Shown here piece after piece: positions 19,648 through 30,181 of a DNA stretch of 49,604 nt. The notes beneath the pieces are model-generated. The model ran no database searches. It saw nothing but the letters and a program-made list of their open reading frames with translations, and was not told where the DNA came from. The stretch covers positions 1 to 49,604 of the forward strand of contig NZ_JAQRFK010000021.1 of the NCBI RefSeq assembly GCF_028598745.1, read 5' to 3'. A program made the translations under genes and the position numbers. Each line of letters starts with the position of its first letter. Within the stretch, counting starts at the first letter, position 1. The stretch is from Xenorhabdus sp. IM139775. Lineage in GTDB: Bacteria > Pseudomonadota > Gammaproteobacteria > Enterobacterales > Enterobacteriaceae.

Positions 19648-20832
19648 ATGTCTAAGCGAACATTTTTCAGGGATTTATCACCGGCAACACTGGTCACAGG
19701 GTTTGTTGCAGTATTAGTGGCTTACGCGAGTTCTGTTGCGATCATTTTGCAGGCAGTGACGGCAATTGGCCTTGAACCACAACAAATAAGCGGCTGGCTC
19801 AGTATGCTTGGTGTGGGTATGGGTGTCACGACAATTGGCTTGTCTCTCTATTATCGCACTCCCATTTTAACGGCTTGGTCAACACCAGGCATTGCATTAT
19901 TGGCGACAAACTTGCCGCATACCTCGATTAATGAGGCTATTGGCATTTTTATCTTCGCTTCGGCATTAACGTTAATATGTGGTATTACCGGACTGTTTGC
20001 CAAGTTGATGAACTATATTCCACATACGATAGCGGCGGCGATGCTGGCCGGCATATTACTCCGCTTCGGCCTGGAGGCATTTGCCATGCTGCAAGTTAAC
20101 TTTTGGCTGTGTGGCATGATGTTGCTTGTCTACTTGGTTGTCCGCCGTTTTTCTCCGTTATACGCAATCATCTCGGCGCTTGCGGCTGGATTGATTATCT
20201 GTATTTTTAGCGGCGACTTAAATTTGGCAGGGGGAAATATCATGTTTTCCATGCCTGAATTTGTTATGCCAGAATTTAGCGCAACCACACTGATTGGTGT
20301 CGGTATTCCTTTTTTTATCGTCACGATGGCCTCACAAAATGCACCGGGAATTGCTATCCTACAGGCGGCGGGATATCCTCCCCGCACCTCCAACTTACTG
20401 ATCTGGACATCATTGATAGCGATTATTCTGGCACCTTTTGGGGGATTCAGTATCTGCATTGCCGCAATTTCGGCTGCTGTCTGTATGGGCAGTGATGTCC
20501 ATCCCGATCCAAACAAACGCTATGTTGCCGCAGTCAGTGCTGGTTTTTTCTATCTGCTGGCGGGTCTTTTGGGCGGGGCAATTTTCTATTTGTTTAATGC
20601 CTTTCCAACCCCATTGATAAAAATTTTGGCCGGATTAGCGCTTCTTGGCACCTTTACCAATAGCCTGCATCAAGCGATCAAAGATGAGCATACCCGAGAT
20701 GCTGCGATTATCTGTTTCCTTGTGACCGCCTCCGGTGCAAACTTATTGGGTGTCAGTTCAGCCTTTTGGGGATTGGTCAGTGGGATAATTGCCCACAGCA
20801 TACTGAAAAAACGCGCTGAGATGAAAAAATAG
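19648..20832 (+). CDS. BenE/YdcO-family transporter
   Basis: Predicted inner-membrane symporter of the benzoate:H+ (BenE) family, 394 residues, close in length to E. coli YdcO (391). About 11-12 hydrophobic segments span the protein. Family features include STPGIALLA (77-85), the polar segment TMASQNAPGIAILQAAGYPP (226-245), which is the best conserved BenE stretch, and SAFWGLVSGIIAHS near the end. Whether benzoate is the real substrate cannot be told; no benzoate catabolic genes are nearby. It stands alone between erpA and the convergent btuF, where E. coli has yadS, so it is a local replacement. Confidence 0.88.
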   Translation: MSKRTFFRDLSPATLVTGFVAVLVAYASSVAIILQAVTAIGLEPQQISGWLSMLGVGMGVTTIGLSLYYRTPILTAWSTPGIALLATNLPHTSINEAIGIFIFASALTLICGITGLFAKLMNYIPHTIAAAMLAGILLRFGLEAFAMLQVNFWLCGMMLLVYLVVRRFSPLYAIISALAAGLIICIFSGDLNLAGGNIMFSMPEFVMPEFSATTLIGVGIPFFIVTMASQNAPGIAILQAAGYPPRTSNLLIWTSLIAIILAPFGGFSICIAAISAAVCMGSDVHPDPNKRYVAAVSAGFFYLLAGLLGGAIFYLFNAFPTPLIKILAGLALLGTFTNSLHQAIKDEHTRDAAIICFLVTASGANLLGVSSAFWGLVSGIIAHSILKKRAEMKK

Positions 20833-20852
20833 GTGCTATCTGCAAGAAGCAT

Positions 20853-20877
20853 TGCCAGCCAGTGTATCTGGCTGGCA
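20853..20877. terminator. Bidirectional terminator between benE-like gene and btuF
   Basis: A perfect 10-bp stem, TGCCAGCCAG with CTGGCTGGCA, and a 5-base loop lies in the 51-base gap between convergent genes. A T-rich run follows about ten bases later on the forward strand. Confidence 0.75.
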
Positions 20878-20883
20878 GACCGC

Positions 20884-21759
20884 TTATCTCTTTTTTTCAC
20901 CTGCATGGTTATTCTGACTGGGATCGTTTAACTGCCGGCAAAGTTGTTCTGCCGCCAAAATAATCCTTGGCCCTGCACGGCTGAACCAGTCATCATTCAG
21001 GGCGATAATCCTGACCTTCATCTGTGATCGCCAAAAATCCGCAACCTGCTGTTTTTGCGCCTCCGTTCCACCAATGACAATCACTTCCGGCTTGCGGGTA
21101 AGTACTTGCTCACGGTTAACTTGCGGCCACGGAACCGGGCTGTCAGCAAAAATATTTTTGCCGCCACAGACGGAAACCACCTCGCTTTGGATGGTATGAC
21201 CGGAGGAAGTGAAAATCGGATTCATGCCGAACTGCAAGAACGCGGGCTTAGGGTGCTGGTTGGCATAATTTTGTTTTAATTGATTAAACTTATTGCGAAT
21301 ACTGGCGGCTGATTGCCTGGCCATATCGGGATGTGGGCTATAGGCAGCCAGTCGTTCCAGCTCTGTTGCAACATCTTCCACTTTCTGCACATCAGAATAA
21401 AAAATCTTGATGCCCAGCGCAGCGAGTTGTTCCAGAGGTCGCTGGGGATTTCCGCTACGCCATGCCAGAATCAGATCGGGTTTCAGGGCGATGATCCGTT
21501 CAACATTGATGCCTTGCCAGTCAGCAACTTGCTCCAGCGTTTTGGCGGCGTCAGGATAATCGGAGTAAGTGCTAACTGCGACAAGTTGGTCACCCAGCCC
21601 CGCCGCATACGCCAGTTCTGTTGTCGAGGGCGCAAGACTGATTACGCGGGAAGCGGCTGCATAAAGCGGAGCACTGAAACCACAGCAAAAGCTATACCAG
21701 AGGAATGAAAATGCCAGCCAAAGGGAACGATGGAAAATGATTTTCAAACGTGATTTCAT
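20884..21759 (-). CDS. btuF: Periplasmic vitamin B12-binding protein BtuF
   Basis: Periplasmic component of the cobalamin ABC importer BtuCDF. Residues 1-35 are a signal peptide ending near LYAAA, followed by [18 protein letters not shown], the usual BtuF start. The two-lobed binding fold is indicated by the segments [18 protein letters not shown] and KPEVIVIGG. At 291 residues it is longer than the E. coli protein (266), through a long leader and a polar tail. It lies 30 bases after mtnN on the same strand, as in E. coli, and is probably co-transcribed. btuC and btuD are not in the window. Confidence 0.94.
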   Translation of the reverse strand: MKSRLKIIFHRSLWLAFSFLWYSFCCGFSAPLYAAASRVISLAPSTTELAYAAGLGDQLVAVSTYSDYPDAAKTLEQVADWQGINVERIIALKPDLILAWRSGNPQRPLEQLAALGIKIFYSDVQKVEDVATELERLAAYSPHPDMARQSAASIRNKFNQLKQNYANQHPKPAFLQFGMNPIFTSSGHTIQSEVVSVCGGKNIFADSPVPWPQVNREQVLTRKPEVIVIGGTEAQKQQVADFWRSQMKVRIIALNDDWFSRAGPRIILAAEQLCRQLNDPSQNNHAGEKKR

Positions 21760-21789
21760 TATTGATGCTCCACTTTAATGGATGTTGGC

Positions 21790-22488
21790 TTACTGTTTGC
21801 TGAGTTCTGTCAGCATGGCATTGACCATCCGGGTCGATTCGCGCGCCGCGACAACCAAAAATTCATCAAAACTGAGATGGGATTCTTGATCGGCAACGTC
21901 AGAAATTGCCCGAACAACCACAAAAGGTAAGTGATATTGATGGCAAACATGACCAATGGCCGCAGCTTCCATTTCAACCGCGGTCACGTTGGGGAACGTG
22001 GCGCGAATGCGTGCCAATGGCTCTGCACCATTGATAAAGGCATCACCACTGCAAATCAGGCCACGAACGGCGTTCAGATTGAGGGATTGGATACACTTTT
22101 CTGCCAGCGCGATCAGTTTATCATCAGCCACAAATGCGGCAGGGCATTGTGCCATTTGACCCGGTTCATAGCCAAAGGCGGTCAAATCGGCATCATGGTA
22201 GCGAACTTCTTCGGACACCACGATATCGCCCACTTTCAGCTTAGGGTCAAGGCCACCGGCTGAACCGGTGTTAATCACGATATCCGGCTGGCAATGTTCA
22301 ATCAACAAAGTGGTGCCAAGTGCGGCGGCGACTTTACCAATACCGGATTTCAACAAGGCGATATCAATGCCATTTAGCTTGCCGGTATAGATTTCACATC
22401 CGCCCCGTGACAAGGTTTGCAGACCTTCAATCTGGTCACGCAGTAATGTCACTTCTTGTTCCATTGCACCTATTACACCTATTTTCAT
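21790..22488 (-). CDS. mtnN: 5'-methylthioadenosine/S-adenosylhomocysteine nucleosidase
   Basis: Hydrolyses methylthioadenosine, S-adenosylhomocysteine and 5'-deoxyadenosine, recycling adenine and relieving inhibition of AdoMet-dependent enzymes. At 232 residues it equals the E. coli enzyme in length, with catalytic residues in register: E12 in GAMEQEV, E174 in VEMEAAA and D197 in RAISDVAD. It is functionally linked to metK and the polyamine genes further along. First gene of the mtnN-btuF unit, divergent from dgt. Confidence 0.97.
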   Translation of the reverse strand: MKIGVIGAMEQEVTLLRDQIEGLQTLSRGGCEIYTGKLNGIDIALLKSGIGKVAAALGTTLLIEHCQPDIVINTGSAGGLDPKLKVGDIVVSEEVRYHDADLTAFGYEPGQMAQCPAAFVADDKLIALAEKCIQSLNLNAVRGLICSGDAFINGAEPLARIRATFPNVTAVEMEAAAIGHVCHQYHLPFVVVRAISDVADQESHLSFDEFLVVAARESTRMVNAMLTELSKQ

Positions 22489-22614
22489 TGTGTCATACTC
22501 GCTTGTTATTAATGGATTGCTGCCTATATTAACAGGCTGATTTAAGCGGAAAGTGTATCATTGAATAGCCAATTCCAATCCTGAATAATCGTTTCATTTG
22601 GTATAGGGGGATTA

Positions 22615-24141
22615 ATGTCTAAGATTGATTTCAAGCAGAAATTGAATTACCAACGCAAGTTCAGTAAATCGTCCATTCATCCCGATGATGAAGAGAGCGT
22701 GAATCGCCAATTTGAAAGCGATCGTGGGCGGATCATCAACTCGGCCGCCATTCGGCGCTTGCAACAGAAAACACAGGTATTTCCACTGGAACGTAATGCA
22801 GCGGTACGCAGTCGGTTGACGCATTCGCTCGAAGTGCAGCAGATCGGGCGCTATATCTCGAAAACGATTATTGCGGAGCTGGCAAAGCAAGACTTATTGA
22901 AAAAATATGGGCTGAGTGATCGCTTAATGGCTTTTGAAAGCCTGGTTGAGATGGCTTGCCTGATGCACGATATTGGCAATCCTCCCTTTGGGCATTTTGG
23001 GGAAGCCGCCATTCAAGATTGGTTCTCCCGCCGATTGGATCCTGATTATTCGCCGAAAACGGAGGATCGGCAGGATGCGTGTCAGGTTGCGGCATTGCGT
23101 CTGACGGGGGAAGGGAAGAAAGATCTCTTCCGTCGGCAATTGCGTAAAGATTTATGCCAGTTTGAAGGGAATGCCCAAGCTATCCGCCTGGCGCATAATC
23201 TGCTGCGTTTGAATCTCACTTATGGCCAGATTGGCTGCATATTGAAATATACCTGTCCGGCCTATCGACTGGAAGACAACCCCGCTGAATTCAGTTACCT
23301 GATGAAGAAAAAAGGGTATTACTGGTCAGAAGATAATTTTATCCGTGAATTGAAAAAAGAGCTGCAAATAGGGGATTTTTGCCGTTTCCCGCTGACATAC
23401 ATTATGGAAGCCGCAGATGATATCTCATATTGCATTGCAGATTTAGATGATGCGGTTGAAAAGGACATTTTTAATGTCGATCAGTTGGTGGAATACCTGA
23501 AAAAAGAGTGGGAAGAAAACGGTGGGCACCGGAAAGGGGATTTATTTGAATCGACAGTGATACAAGCCTATAAGAAAACAACCAATAACGAGGCGCGCCG
23601 TAATATCCACGAACAATTTTTCATGTACTTACGGGTATTTATTACCGGGAAATTGGTGCCTTATACCGCCAAATTGTTTATTAAACACCTTGCGGAAATC
23701 TATGCGGGGACATTTAATCATGCCTTGCTGGAAGGTGATGGCGATGAACACCGTTTATTGAAAACCTTGAAAAATGTCACCCGTAACCGGGTTTTCAATC
23801 ACCCCGAAGTGGAAGAGCTGGAATTACAGGGATACCGGATTATTACCGGATTGCTGGATGTATACAGCCCTTTGCTGGCATTGTCCCGTCAGGATTTCAT
23901 GGAACTGAACCAGAATAATTTTCACAAAAAATACTTTATTGAAACACGCCTGCTGCACAAACTTTCGACCAAGCATCGTCTGGCTTATGGTGAAGCCGTC
24001 GGGGGCATGGTTGCCACGGATGAAGCCGAAAAAGATGTGCTCGAATTTTATTATCGGGCACGTCTTATTCAGGACTATATCAGTGGTATGACAGACCATT
24101 ATGCCTATGAAGAATATCGTAAGTTTATGGTCACAAAGTAA
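22615..24141 (+). CDS. dgt: Deoxyguanosinetriphosphate triphosphohydrolase
   Basis: HD-family enzyme splitting dGTP into deoxyguanosine and triphosphate. The 508-residue protein matches E. coli Dgt (505). Metal ligands are visible in RLTHSLEVQQIG and CLMHDIGNPPFGHFGE (around residue 119), and later in EAADDISYCIADLDDA. It follows mtnN divergently, as in E. coli, but degP, its E. coli neighbour, is replaced by barA in opposite orientation, whose last 11 bases overlap the end of dgt. Confidence 0.96.
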   Translation: MSKIDFKQKLNYQRKFSKSSIHPDDEESVNRQFESDRGRIINSAAIRRLQQKTQVFPLERNAAVRSRLTHSLEVQQIGRYISKTIIAELAKQDLLKKYGLSDRLMAFESLVEMACLMHDIGNPPFGHFGEAAIQDWFSRRLDPDYSPKTEDRQDACQVAALRLTGEGKKDLFRRQLRKDLCQFEGNAQAIRLAHNLLRLNLTYGQIGCILKYTCPAYRLEDNPAEFSYLMKKKGYYWSEDNFIRELKKELQIGDFCRFPLTYIMEAADDISYCIADLDDAVEKDIFNVDQLVEYLKKEWEENGGHRKGDLFESTVIQAYKKTTNNEARRNIHEQFFMYLRVFITGKLVPYTAKLFIKHLAEIYAGTFNHALLEGDGDEHRLLKTLKNVTRNRVFNHPEVEELELQGYRIITGLLDVYSPLLALSRQDFMELNQNNFHKKYFIETRLLHKLSTKHRLAYGEAVGGMVATDEAEKDVLEFYYRARLIQDYISGMTDHYAYEEYRKFMVTK

Positions 24142-26485
24142 CGGTTCGGGTTGCGCTGAGCACATCAGGCGCAGCCGCCATGACGTGATTGATTTCGTCG
24201 ATGAATTCCAGTAATTCTGGCTCCAGTTCGGTCAGGGCAATATCTTGTTGAAGCTGTTTTTCGACGAATTGGCAAATGGCTTTCAGTTTAGGCACCCCGT
24301 TGTAACAGCAACTGCCGTGCAATTGGTGAACATGATGCTGAAAGTGTCTGCGGGTCGCTTCGCCGTCGGCGGTTAACGCTTGCTCAATCATACGCTTCAT
24401 GTCAGGCAGTGACTGTAGCAGCATTTCCAGCATTTCCTGCGCCAACTCCGCTTTTCCGGCGGTTTGCTTTAACGCCATATCCCAATCAATGGCTTGTGGT
24501 TTTTTCTGTCGGCAGTATTGATTCAGCCATGTTTTTAGGCAGTTTTCATCCAAGGGTTTGGCAAGGCAGCCGATAAACGGTGCATTCTTTGCCTCGTGGC
24601 AGGCAAAGGCCGTCACCGCCACAATAGGCGTCTCTTGATGGTGGGGTAATTGATGGATCTGCTCGGAGGTTTGGATACCGTCCATATCCGCCATCTGGAT
24701 ATCCATCAAAATCAGATCCAGTGCATATTGTTTCGCGATTTCCAATGCCTCAGTGCCACTACTGCACAGCAAGGTATTTTCAACGAGTTCATTTAACAGC
24801 ATACCGATCAATTTCAGGTTAGCGGGATTATCGTCCACCGCCATGACCGTCATCGGTAAACGTGCTGCTACCGGATAAATGGGCAGATATTCCGGAAATG
24901 AGGCGAGTGGATATTCTTCTTTCTCCAACCAGATATCAAAATAAAATACCGTTCCCTTGGCAACTTCACTCGTAAAGTCAATCTCTCCTTTCATTTCATT
25001 GACCAGCCGCTTGGTGATGCTCAATCCCAACCCGGTTCCCCCGTAATGACGGGTAATGCTGGCATCGGCTTGATTGAAGGCTTGGAACAGAATCGGACGG
25101 TATTCCGGTTTGATCCCGATGCCAGTATCGGTCACGGTAAAATCAATCTGGACAAGATGGTGTTGCTGCTGGCGTAATTTGACATCCAGCGTCACACGGC
25201 CTTTATCGGTGAATTTAATGGCATTGCCAATCAGGTTCGTCAGTATTTGTTGCAAGCGGATCGGATCACCGATCATCAGGTTGGGTAACTCTTCATCAAT
25301 ATGGTGATGCAGGGGAAGATTTTTCACACTGGCGGCAGGTGTGAGCAGTTCAATCACTTCATTGACGGTATCCCTTATCAGAAAAGGCACTTGATCCAAG
25401 ACCAGTTTATTGGATTCCAGCCGTGAGAAATCCAGAATGTCATTGATGATTTTCAGTAGGTTATTGGCCGAACGATCAATGACATACAGATAGTCCATCT
25501 GTTGGGGGGTAATCGGCGTTTTTAACATCTGGCGGGTAAAGCCAATGACACCATTAAGCGGTGTGCGTAATTCATGGGACATATTCGCCAGAAATTCCGT
25601 TTTGATCCTGACCGCTTCCTGTGCGCGTTTTTTGGCGATGGTCAGCTCAACATTCTGGATTTCCAACTGTTCCATCGTAATTTGCAGGTCAGATGTGGCC
25701 TGATCAATATGAAGCTGCATCTCATCTTTGTATTTTGAGAGCGATTCTGCCACGGTGTTGATACCATTCTGGAGTGCTGACAATTCGCCGGGCATGGCAC
25801 CTGTCACTCGGCTGTTCAGTTGCCCCTGACGAATGCGATCGACGGCCTTGACCATGCAGTTCAGGGGCTGGGTGACTTTGCGTACCAGCACATGGGCAAA
25901 CAGGGCAGTTCCCCCCAGACATAAAATCAACAAGATGATGGAGGTGGCAATTTCCTTGTATTGCTGGAGCTGAGCCGCACGTAAGTCCAAATCAATGGCA
26001 ATGTAGCCAATCGGCGGAGCCATGGGTGATGCCTCGTTAGCCGCATTCTGCCAATGATGGGAAGAAGACGTCTCTGAGGTAATCGGCATCCTTAAAATGA
26101 TACTGTTGCCGTATTCCGTCTTGGACAACGTGGTGGGCATGGATTCGTGGGCGGTGAGTCTCAACCGATTCACATCATATTTGTCATTCGAAATATCGAA
26201 TAATTTGTTATTGTTATCAAAGATCGCAATGGCCCTGACAATTTCAGAGTTCCGGTTATGCAGGTTGTTGAGCAATGAATCGACCCGCGGGTGATTGTCC
26301 AGATTAATACCCACTTCGCTGGCGATGGATAAGGGTTCAATAATGCTGATCCCACTGCGGACAATCAGGCTCTTCAACTCATAATAGCGGTATGAGATAA
26401 ATGATATACTCACAAGCGTTCCGACCAGTAGCACAGGAACCAATATCAGGCTCATCATACGGGTGCGTAGGCTATATTTGGTCAT
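24131..26485 (-). CDS. barA: Hybrid sensor kinase BarA, lacking the inner receiver domain
   Basis: Tripartite sensor kinase of the BarA-UvrY system that activates CsrB-type small RNAs. Order: membrane segment 10-33, periplasmic sensor to about 178, membrane segment 180-203, HAMP, DHp domain with H304 in NMSHELRTPLNG, ATPase with DTGIGI and GGTGLGLSI, receiver with DD 551-552, phosphoacceptor D595 and K643, and HPt domain with H723 in QLHGSC. At 784 residues it is about 134 shorter than E. coli BarA. The missing part lies between the ATPase (ending near 523) and the receiver (starting near 545), where E. coli has a degenerate receiver. The receiver itself is about four residues short before LAKP. 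Start at 26485 (MTKYSLRTRMM). Confidence 0.95.
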   Translation of the reverse strand: MTKYSLRTRMMSLILVPVLLVGTLVSISFISYRYYELKSLIVRSGISIIEPLSIASEVGINLDNHPRVDSLLNNLHNRNSEIVRAIAIFDNNNKLFDISNDKYDVNRLRLTAHESMPTTLSKTEYGNSIILRMPITSETSSSHHWQNAANEASPMAPPIGYIAIDLDLRAAQLQQYKEIATSIILLILCLGGTALFAHVLVRKVTQPLNCMVKAVDRIRQGQLNSRVTGAMPGELSALQNGINTVAESLSKYKDEMQLHIDQATSDLQITMEQLEIQNVELTIAKKRAQEAVRIKTEFLANMSHELRTPLNGVIGFTRQMLKTPITPQQMDYLYVIDRSANNLLKIINDILDFSRLESNKLVLDQVPFLIRDTVNEVIELLTPAASVKNLPLHHHIDEELPNLMIGDPIRLQQILTNLIGNAIKFTDKGRVTLDVKLRQQQHHLVQIDFTVTDTGIGIKPEYRPILFQAFNQADASITRHYGGTGLGLSITKRLVNEMKGEIDFTSEVAKGTVFYFDIWLEKEEYPLASFPEYLPIYPVAARLPMTVMAVDDNPANLKLIGMLLNELVENTLLCSSGTEALEIAKQYALDLILMDIQMADMDGIQTSEQIHQLPHHQETPIVAVTAFACHEAKNAPFIGCLAKPLDENCLKTWLNQYCRQKKPQAIDWDMALKQTAGKAELAQEMLEMLLQSLPDMKRMIEQALTADGEATRRHFQHHVHQLHGSCCYNGVPKLKAICQFVEKQLQQDIALTELEPELLEFIDEINHVMAAAPDVLSATRTVTL

Positions 26486-26538
26486 AAGCGTCCATTGTGG
26501 GAAAATCAAAACTCAATTTTTCAAAGTCAGTCAGAATC

Positions 26539-27876
26539 ATGGTGCAATTTTACTCCCCAAATCGTCGCTCCGTAAACCGAGGCATTATTTCCGTTACCGC
26601 AGATAACCTTGATGCACAAGGGCAAGGTATTGCCCGTCATCAGGGAAAAACCATCTTTATTCCAGGATTATTGCCGGGTGAGCAGGCACAGATCCAACTG
26701 ACAGAGGAAAAACGCCAATTTGCGAAAGCCAAGATAGTGAAAAGACTATCAGACAGCCCGCATCGCGTGGCGCCTCACTGCCCGCACTTTAACGTGTGTG
26801 GCGGATGCCAGCAGCAGCATGTTGCCACGGAGCTGCAAGTGAATAGCAAGGCCAGTGTACTGGAACATCTGATCCAACGGGAAACCGGGGTCCGCATCAG
26901 TGCTCATCCTGTCATCCACAGTCCGGAATACGGCTATCGGCGCAGGGCCAGGCTTGGCCTGCAATATCACGCCAAGCAGCGCACATTATTGATGGGATTT
27001 CGCCAGAGTCAAACCAACGATTTGGTGAATATTAAACACTGCCCTGTGATGTGTCCTGAATTGGAACAATTATTGCACCCTTTGCACCAGTGCCTGAATC
27101 GTTTGCAGGCAGTGAAACGATTGGGGCATGTGGAGCTGGTCTTGGCGGAGAGTGGCCCATTAGCCGTGTTGCGCCACCTTGACCCGCTTAAGCACGAAGA
27201 TAAGCAAACACTGCGCATTTTCTCGGTGCAACACAAGGTGGCGATTTATCTGCTGGGTGATGAAAAATCGCTGGAGCCATTGATGGAAGAGCAAGTTGCG
27301 CCGTGGTATCAAGTCGATGGCTTGAAACTGGTGTTCAGCCCACAAGATTTTATTCAGGTCAATGATGTGGTGAACCAGCAAATGGTCGCACAGGCGTTGG
27401 CATGGCTGGATTTGCAACCCACAGACAGGGTATTGGATCTGTTTTGTGGCATGGGGAATTTTACCTTGCCGATGGCGACTAAAGTTCAGTCGGTCGTGGG
27501 TGTGGAAGGGGTTGCCGGGCTGGTGGTGAGTGGGCAATATAACGCTCAGCTTAATCAACTTAGTAACGTCGATTTTTTTCATGAAAATCTGGAAGCGGAT
27601 ATTCACCAGCAACCTTGGGCCGCACAAGGGTTCAATAAAGTGTTGCTGGACCCCGCCCGCGCTGGCGCGGCGGGTGTTATGGCTCATATTGTAAAATTAG
27701 CCCCCGAAAAAGTGGTTTACGTTTCCTGTAACCCCACGACACTCGCACGGGACAGCAAGGCTTTGCTGGCGGGGGGTTATCATCTTGTCAGTGTGCGGAT
27801 GCTGGATATGTTTCCGCACACCGGCCATCTGGAATCCATGGCACTGTTCAGCAGAGAGCCAACGGGTATCGAGTAG
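26539..27876 (+). CDS. rlmD: 23S rRNA (uracil(1939)-C(5))-methyltransferase
   Basis: Methylates U1939 of 23S rRNA using AdoMet. The N-terminal TRAM domain (about 10-70) is followed by a 4Fe-4S site with C81, C87 and C90 in [10 protein letters not shown], matching E. coli positions, and a fourth Cys in IKHCPVM. The methyltransferase part has [14 protein letters not shown] and the catalytic Cys in [13 protein letters not shown] start at 26539 ([10 protein letters not shown]), which aligns with the E. coli start; an upstream Met at 26497 is unlikely. Length is 445 residues. Divergent from barA and nine bases ahead of relA, so probably co-transcribed. Confidence 0.97.
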   Translation: MVQFYSPNRRSVNRGIISVTADNLDAQGQGIARHQGKTIFIPGLLPGEQAQIQLTEEKRQFAKAKIVKRLSDSPHRVAPHCPHFNVCGGCQQQHVATELQVNSKASVLEHLIQRETGVRISAHPVIHSPEYGYRRRARLGLQYHAKQRTLLMGFRQSQTNDLVNIKHCPVMCPELEQLLHPLHQCLNRLQAVKRLGHVELVLAESGPLAVLRHLDPLKHEDKQTLRIFSVQHKVAIYLLGDEKSLEPLMEEQVAPWYQVDGLKLVFSPQDFIQVNDVVNQQMVAQALAWLDLQPTDRVLDLFCGMGNFTLPMATKVQSVVGVEGVAGLVVSGQYNAQLNQLSNVDFFHENLEADIHQQPWAAQGFNKVLLDPARAGAAGVMAHIVKLAPEKVVYVSCNPTTLARDSKALLAGGYHLVSVRMLDMFPHTGHLESMALFSREPTGIE

Positions 27877-27885
27877 GGAGAAATT

Positions 27886-30129
27886 ATGGTTGCGGTAAGA
27901 AGTGCGCATCTCACACCGGCAGGGGAATTTGCTGTCAATAAGTGGATCGCGAGTTTAAACATCACTAACCCACAATCCAATGAAAAATTGGTTGAAACCT
28001 GGCGATATTGTCACGAAAAAGTCCAGGGGCACCCCAATGCGGAACTGTTGCTATGGCGCGGTGTGGAAATGGTGGAGATCCTGTCCACATTGAGCATGGA
28101 TAATGACAGTATGCGGGCTGCGCTGCTTTTTCCCATCCTTGATGCCAAGCTACTCGATGGCGAAACCGTGACCGAAACCTTTGGCAAGGACATCACGAAT
28201 TTAGTGCATGGTGTGTTGGAAATGGACGCCATTCGCCAACTGAAAGCCACGCATACTGGCTCGACGTGCTCGACACAGGTCGATAATGTTCGCCGGATGC
28301 TATTGGCGATGGTGGAAGATTTTCGCTGCGTGGTTATCAAGCTGGCGGAACGCATTGCTCACTTGCGGGAAGTGAAAGATGCCAGTGAAGACGAGCGGGT
28401 GCTGGCGGCCAAAGAGTGTTCCAATATCTATGCCCCCCTCGCCAATCGGCTGGGGATCGGGCAGCTAAAATGGGAACTGGAAGATTTTTGTTTCCGTTAT
28501 CTGCACCCCGATGAGTATAAGAAAATTGCCAACTTGCTGCATGAGCGCCGAATTGATCGTGAACAATATATCGATAAATTCGTGACGACGATGCGTAAGT
28601 ACATGCTGAAAGAAGAGATCAGCGCTGAAATATACGGGCGTCCGAAACATATTTACAGCATCTGGCGCAAAATGCAGAAGAAGTCCCTGTCCTTTGATGA
28701 ATTGTTTGATGTGCGTGCCGTGCGGATTGTGGTCGAGCGTTTGCAGGATTGCTATGCCGCACTGGGGATAGTGCATACTCACTATCGCCACTTGCCGGAT
28801 GAATTCGACGATTACGTGGCTAACCCGAAACCGAATGGCTATCAATCCATCCATACCGTCGTGTTGGGGCCGAATGGAAAAACGCTTGAAATCCAGATCC
28901 GTACCCGTCAGATGCACGATGATTCAGAACTCGGCGTCGCGGCACATTGGAAATACAAAGAAGGTACGGCGATTGGCGGCGGCAAATCCGGCAGTTATGA
29001 AAGCCGCATTGCGTGGCTGCGGAAATTGATCGCCTGGCAGGAGGAGATGTCCGATAGCGGCGAAATGCTGGATGAAGTACGCAGTCAGGTATTTGATGAT
29101 CGCGTTTATGTCTTTACGCCAAAAGGGGATGTCATTGACCTGCCCATTGGCTCCACACCGTTGGATTTTGCCTATCACATCCACAGTGATGTCGGCCATC
29201 GCTGCATTGGGGCAAAAATCAGCGGACGCATCGTCCCATTCAGCTATCAGCTTCAGATGGGCGATCAGATTGAAATTATTACCCAGAAACACCCTAATCC
29301 AAGCCGTGACTGGTTGAACCCTAACCTTGGCTATGTGACGACCAGCCGTGGACGCGCGAAAATTCACAACTGGTTCCGCAAGCAAGATCGTGACAAAAAT
29401 ATCCTTGCCGGCCGTCAGATGCTGGACAGTGAATTGGCGCATTTGGGGATCACAGTCAAAGACGCAGAGAAAAAACTGATCGCCCGTTATAACGTCCATT
29501 CGTTGGAAGAAGTGCTGGCAGGCATTGGCGTCGGTGATATCCGTATCCACCAGTTAATGAATTTCCTGCAAAGCAAGTTCAACAAAACGACGGCAGAAGA
29601 AGAAGATCGCGAGGCACTGCGCAATCTGGAGAACAAAACCTATACACCGCGTCATACCAGCAAAAATAATGGACGGGTGGTCGTCGAAGGGGTGGGGAAC
29701 TTAATGCACCACATTGCCCGGTGCTGCCAGCCCATCCCTGGTGATGAGATTATTGGGTTCATCACCCGCGGGCGCGGGATCTCCATCCACCGTGCGGATT
29801 GTGATCAGTTAGCGGAACTCGAAGCCAGTTCACCGGAACGGATTGTCGATGCTGTCTGGGGAGAGAGTTATTCCAGCGGCTATTCACTGGTGGTGCGGGT
29901 GCTTGCCAATGATCGCAGTGGATTATTGCGTGATATCACGACTATCCTTGCCAATGAGAGAGTCAATGTGTTGGGCGTCAGCAGCCGCAGCGATGTTAAG
30001 CAACAGCTTGCAACCATTGATATGAACATTGAGATTTATAACTTGCAGGTGCTTGGTCGGGTATTGGCGAAGCTCAATCAATTGTCTGATGTCATTGAAG
30101 CCAGACGTTTGCACGGTAATTCACGGTAA
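27886..30129 (+). CDS. relA: GTP pyrophosphokinase (ppGpp synthetase I)
   Basis: Ribosome-associated alarmone synthetase activated by uncharged tRNA. The 747-residue protein (E. coli 744) has an inactive hydrolase-like HD domain (about 1-200), the synthetase domain (about 240-380) with YGRPKHIYSIWRKM, FDELFDVRAVRI and PNGYQSIHT, the TGS domain near 405-465 (VYVFTPKGDVIDLP), a zinc-finger region with ARCCQPIPGDE, and a C-terminal ACT domain from about 665. GGGAG precedes the ATG. It follows rlmD at nine bases. Unlike E. coli, no mazEF toxin-antitoxin genes lie between it and mazG. Confidence 0.98.
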   Translation: MVAVRSAHLTPAGEFAVNKWIASLNITNPQSNEKLVETWRYCHEKVQGHPNAELLLWRGVEMVEILSTLSMDNDSMRAALLFPILDAKLLDGETVTETFGKDITNLVHGVLEMDAIRQLKATHTGSTCSTQVDNVRRMLLAMVEDFRCVVIKLAERIAHLREVKDASEDERVLAAKECSNIYAPLANRLGIGQLKWELEDFCFRYLHPDEYKKIANLLHERRIDREQYIDKFVTTMRKYMLKEEISAEIYGRPKHIYSIWRKMQKKSLSFDELFDVRAVRIVVERLQDCYAALGIVHTHYRHLPDEFDDYVANPKPNGYQSIHTVVLGPNGKTLEIQIRTRQMHDDSELGVAAHWKYKEGTAIGGGKSGSYESRIAWLRKLIAWQEEMSDSGEMLDEVRSQVFDDRVYVFTPKGDVIDLPIGSTPLDFAYHIHSDVGHRCIGAKISGRIVPFSYQLQMGDQIEIITQKHPNPSRDWLNPNLGYVTTSRGRAKIHNWFRKQDRDKNILAGRQMLDSELAHLGITVKDAEKKLIARYNVHSLEEVLAGIGVGDIRIHQLMNFLQSKFNKTTAEEEDREALRNLENKTYTPRHTSKNNGRVVVEGVGNLMHHIARCCQPIPGDEIIGFITRGRGISIHRADCDQLAELEASSPERIVDAVWGESYSSGYSLVVRVLANDRSGLLRDITTILANERVNVLGVSSRSDVKQQLATIDMNIEIYNLQVLGRVLAKLNQLSDVIEARRLHGNSR

Positions 30130-30181
30130 TGGGTTATACCCATCGGACTTAAAACTGTTTTGTACGATGTAACTTGAAGTT
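30129..30181. repeat. Remnant of a dispersed palindromic repeat
   Basis: The relA-mazG spacer holds the palindrome ATGGGTTATACCCAT at 30129-30143 and AACTTGAAGTT at 30171-30181, the reverse complement of AACTTCAAGTT at 45489-45499. Short intergenic elements with TATACCC and CTTCAAGTTGCAG motifs are, as I recall, common in Photorhabdus and Xenorhabdus; this looks like a degraded copy. Confidence 0.4.
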
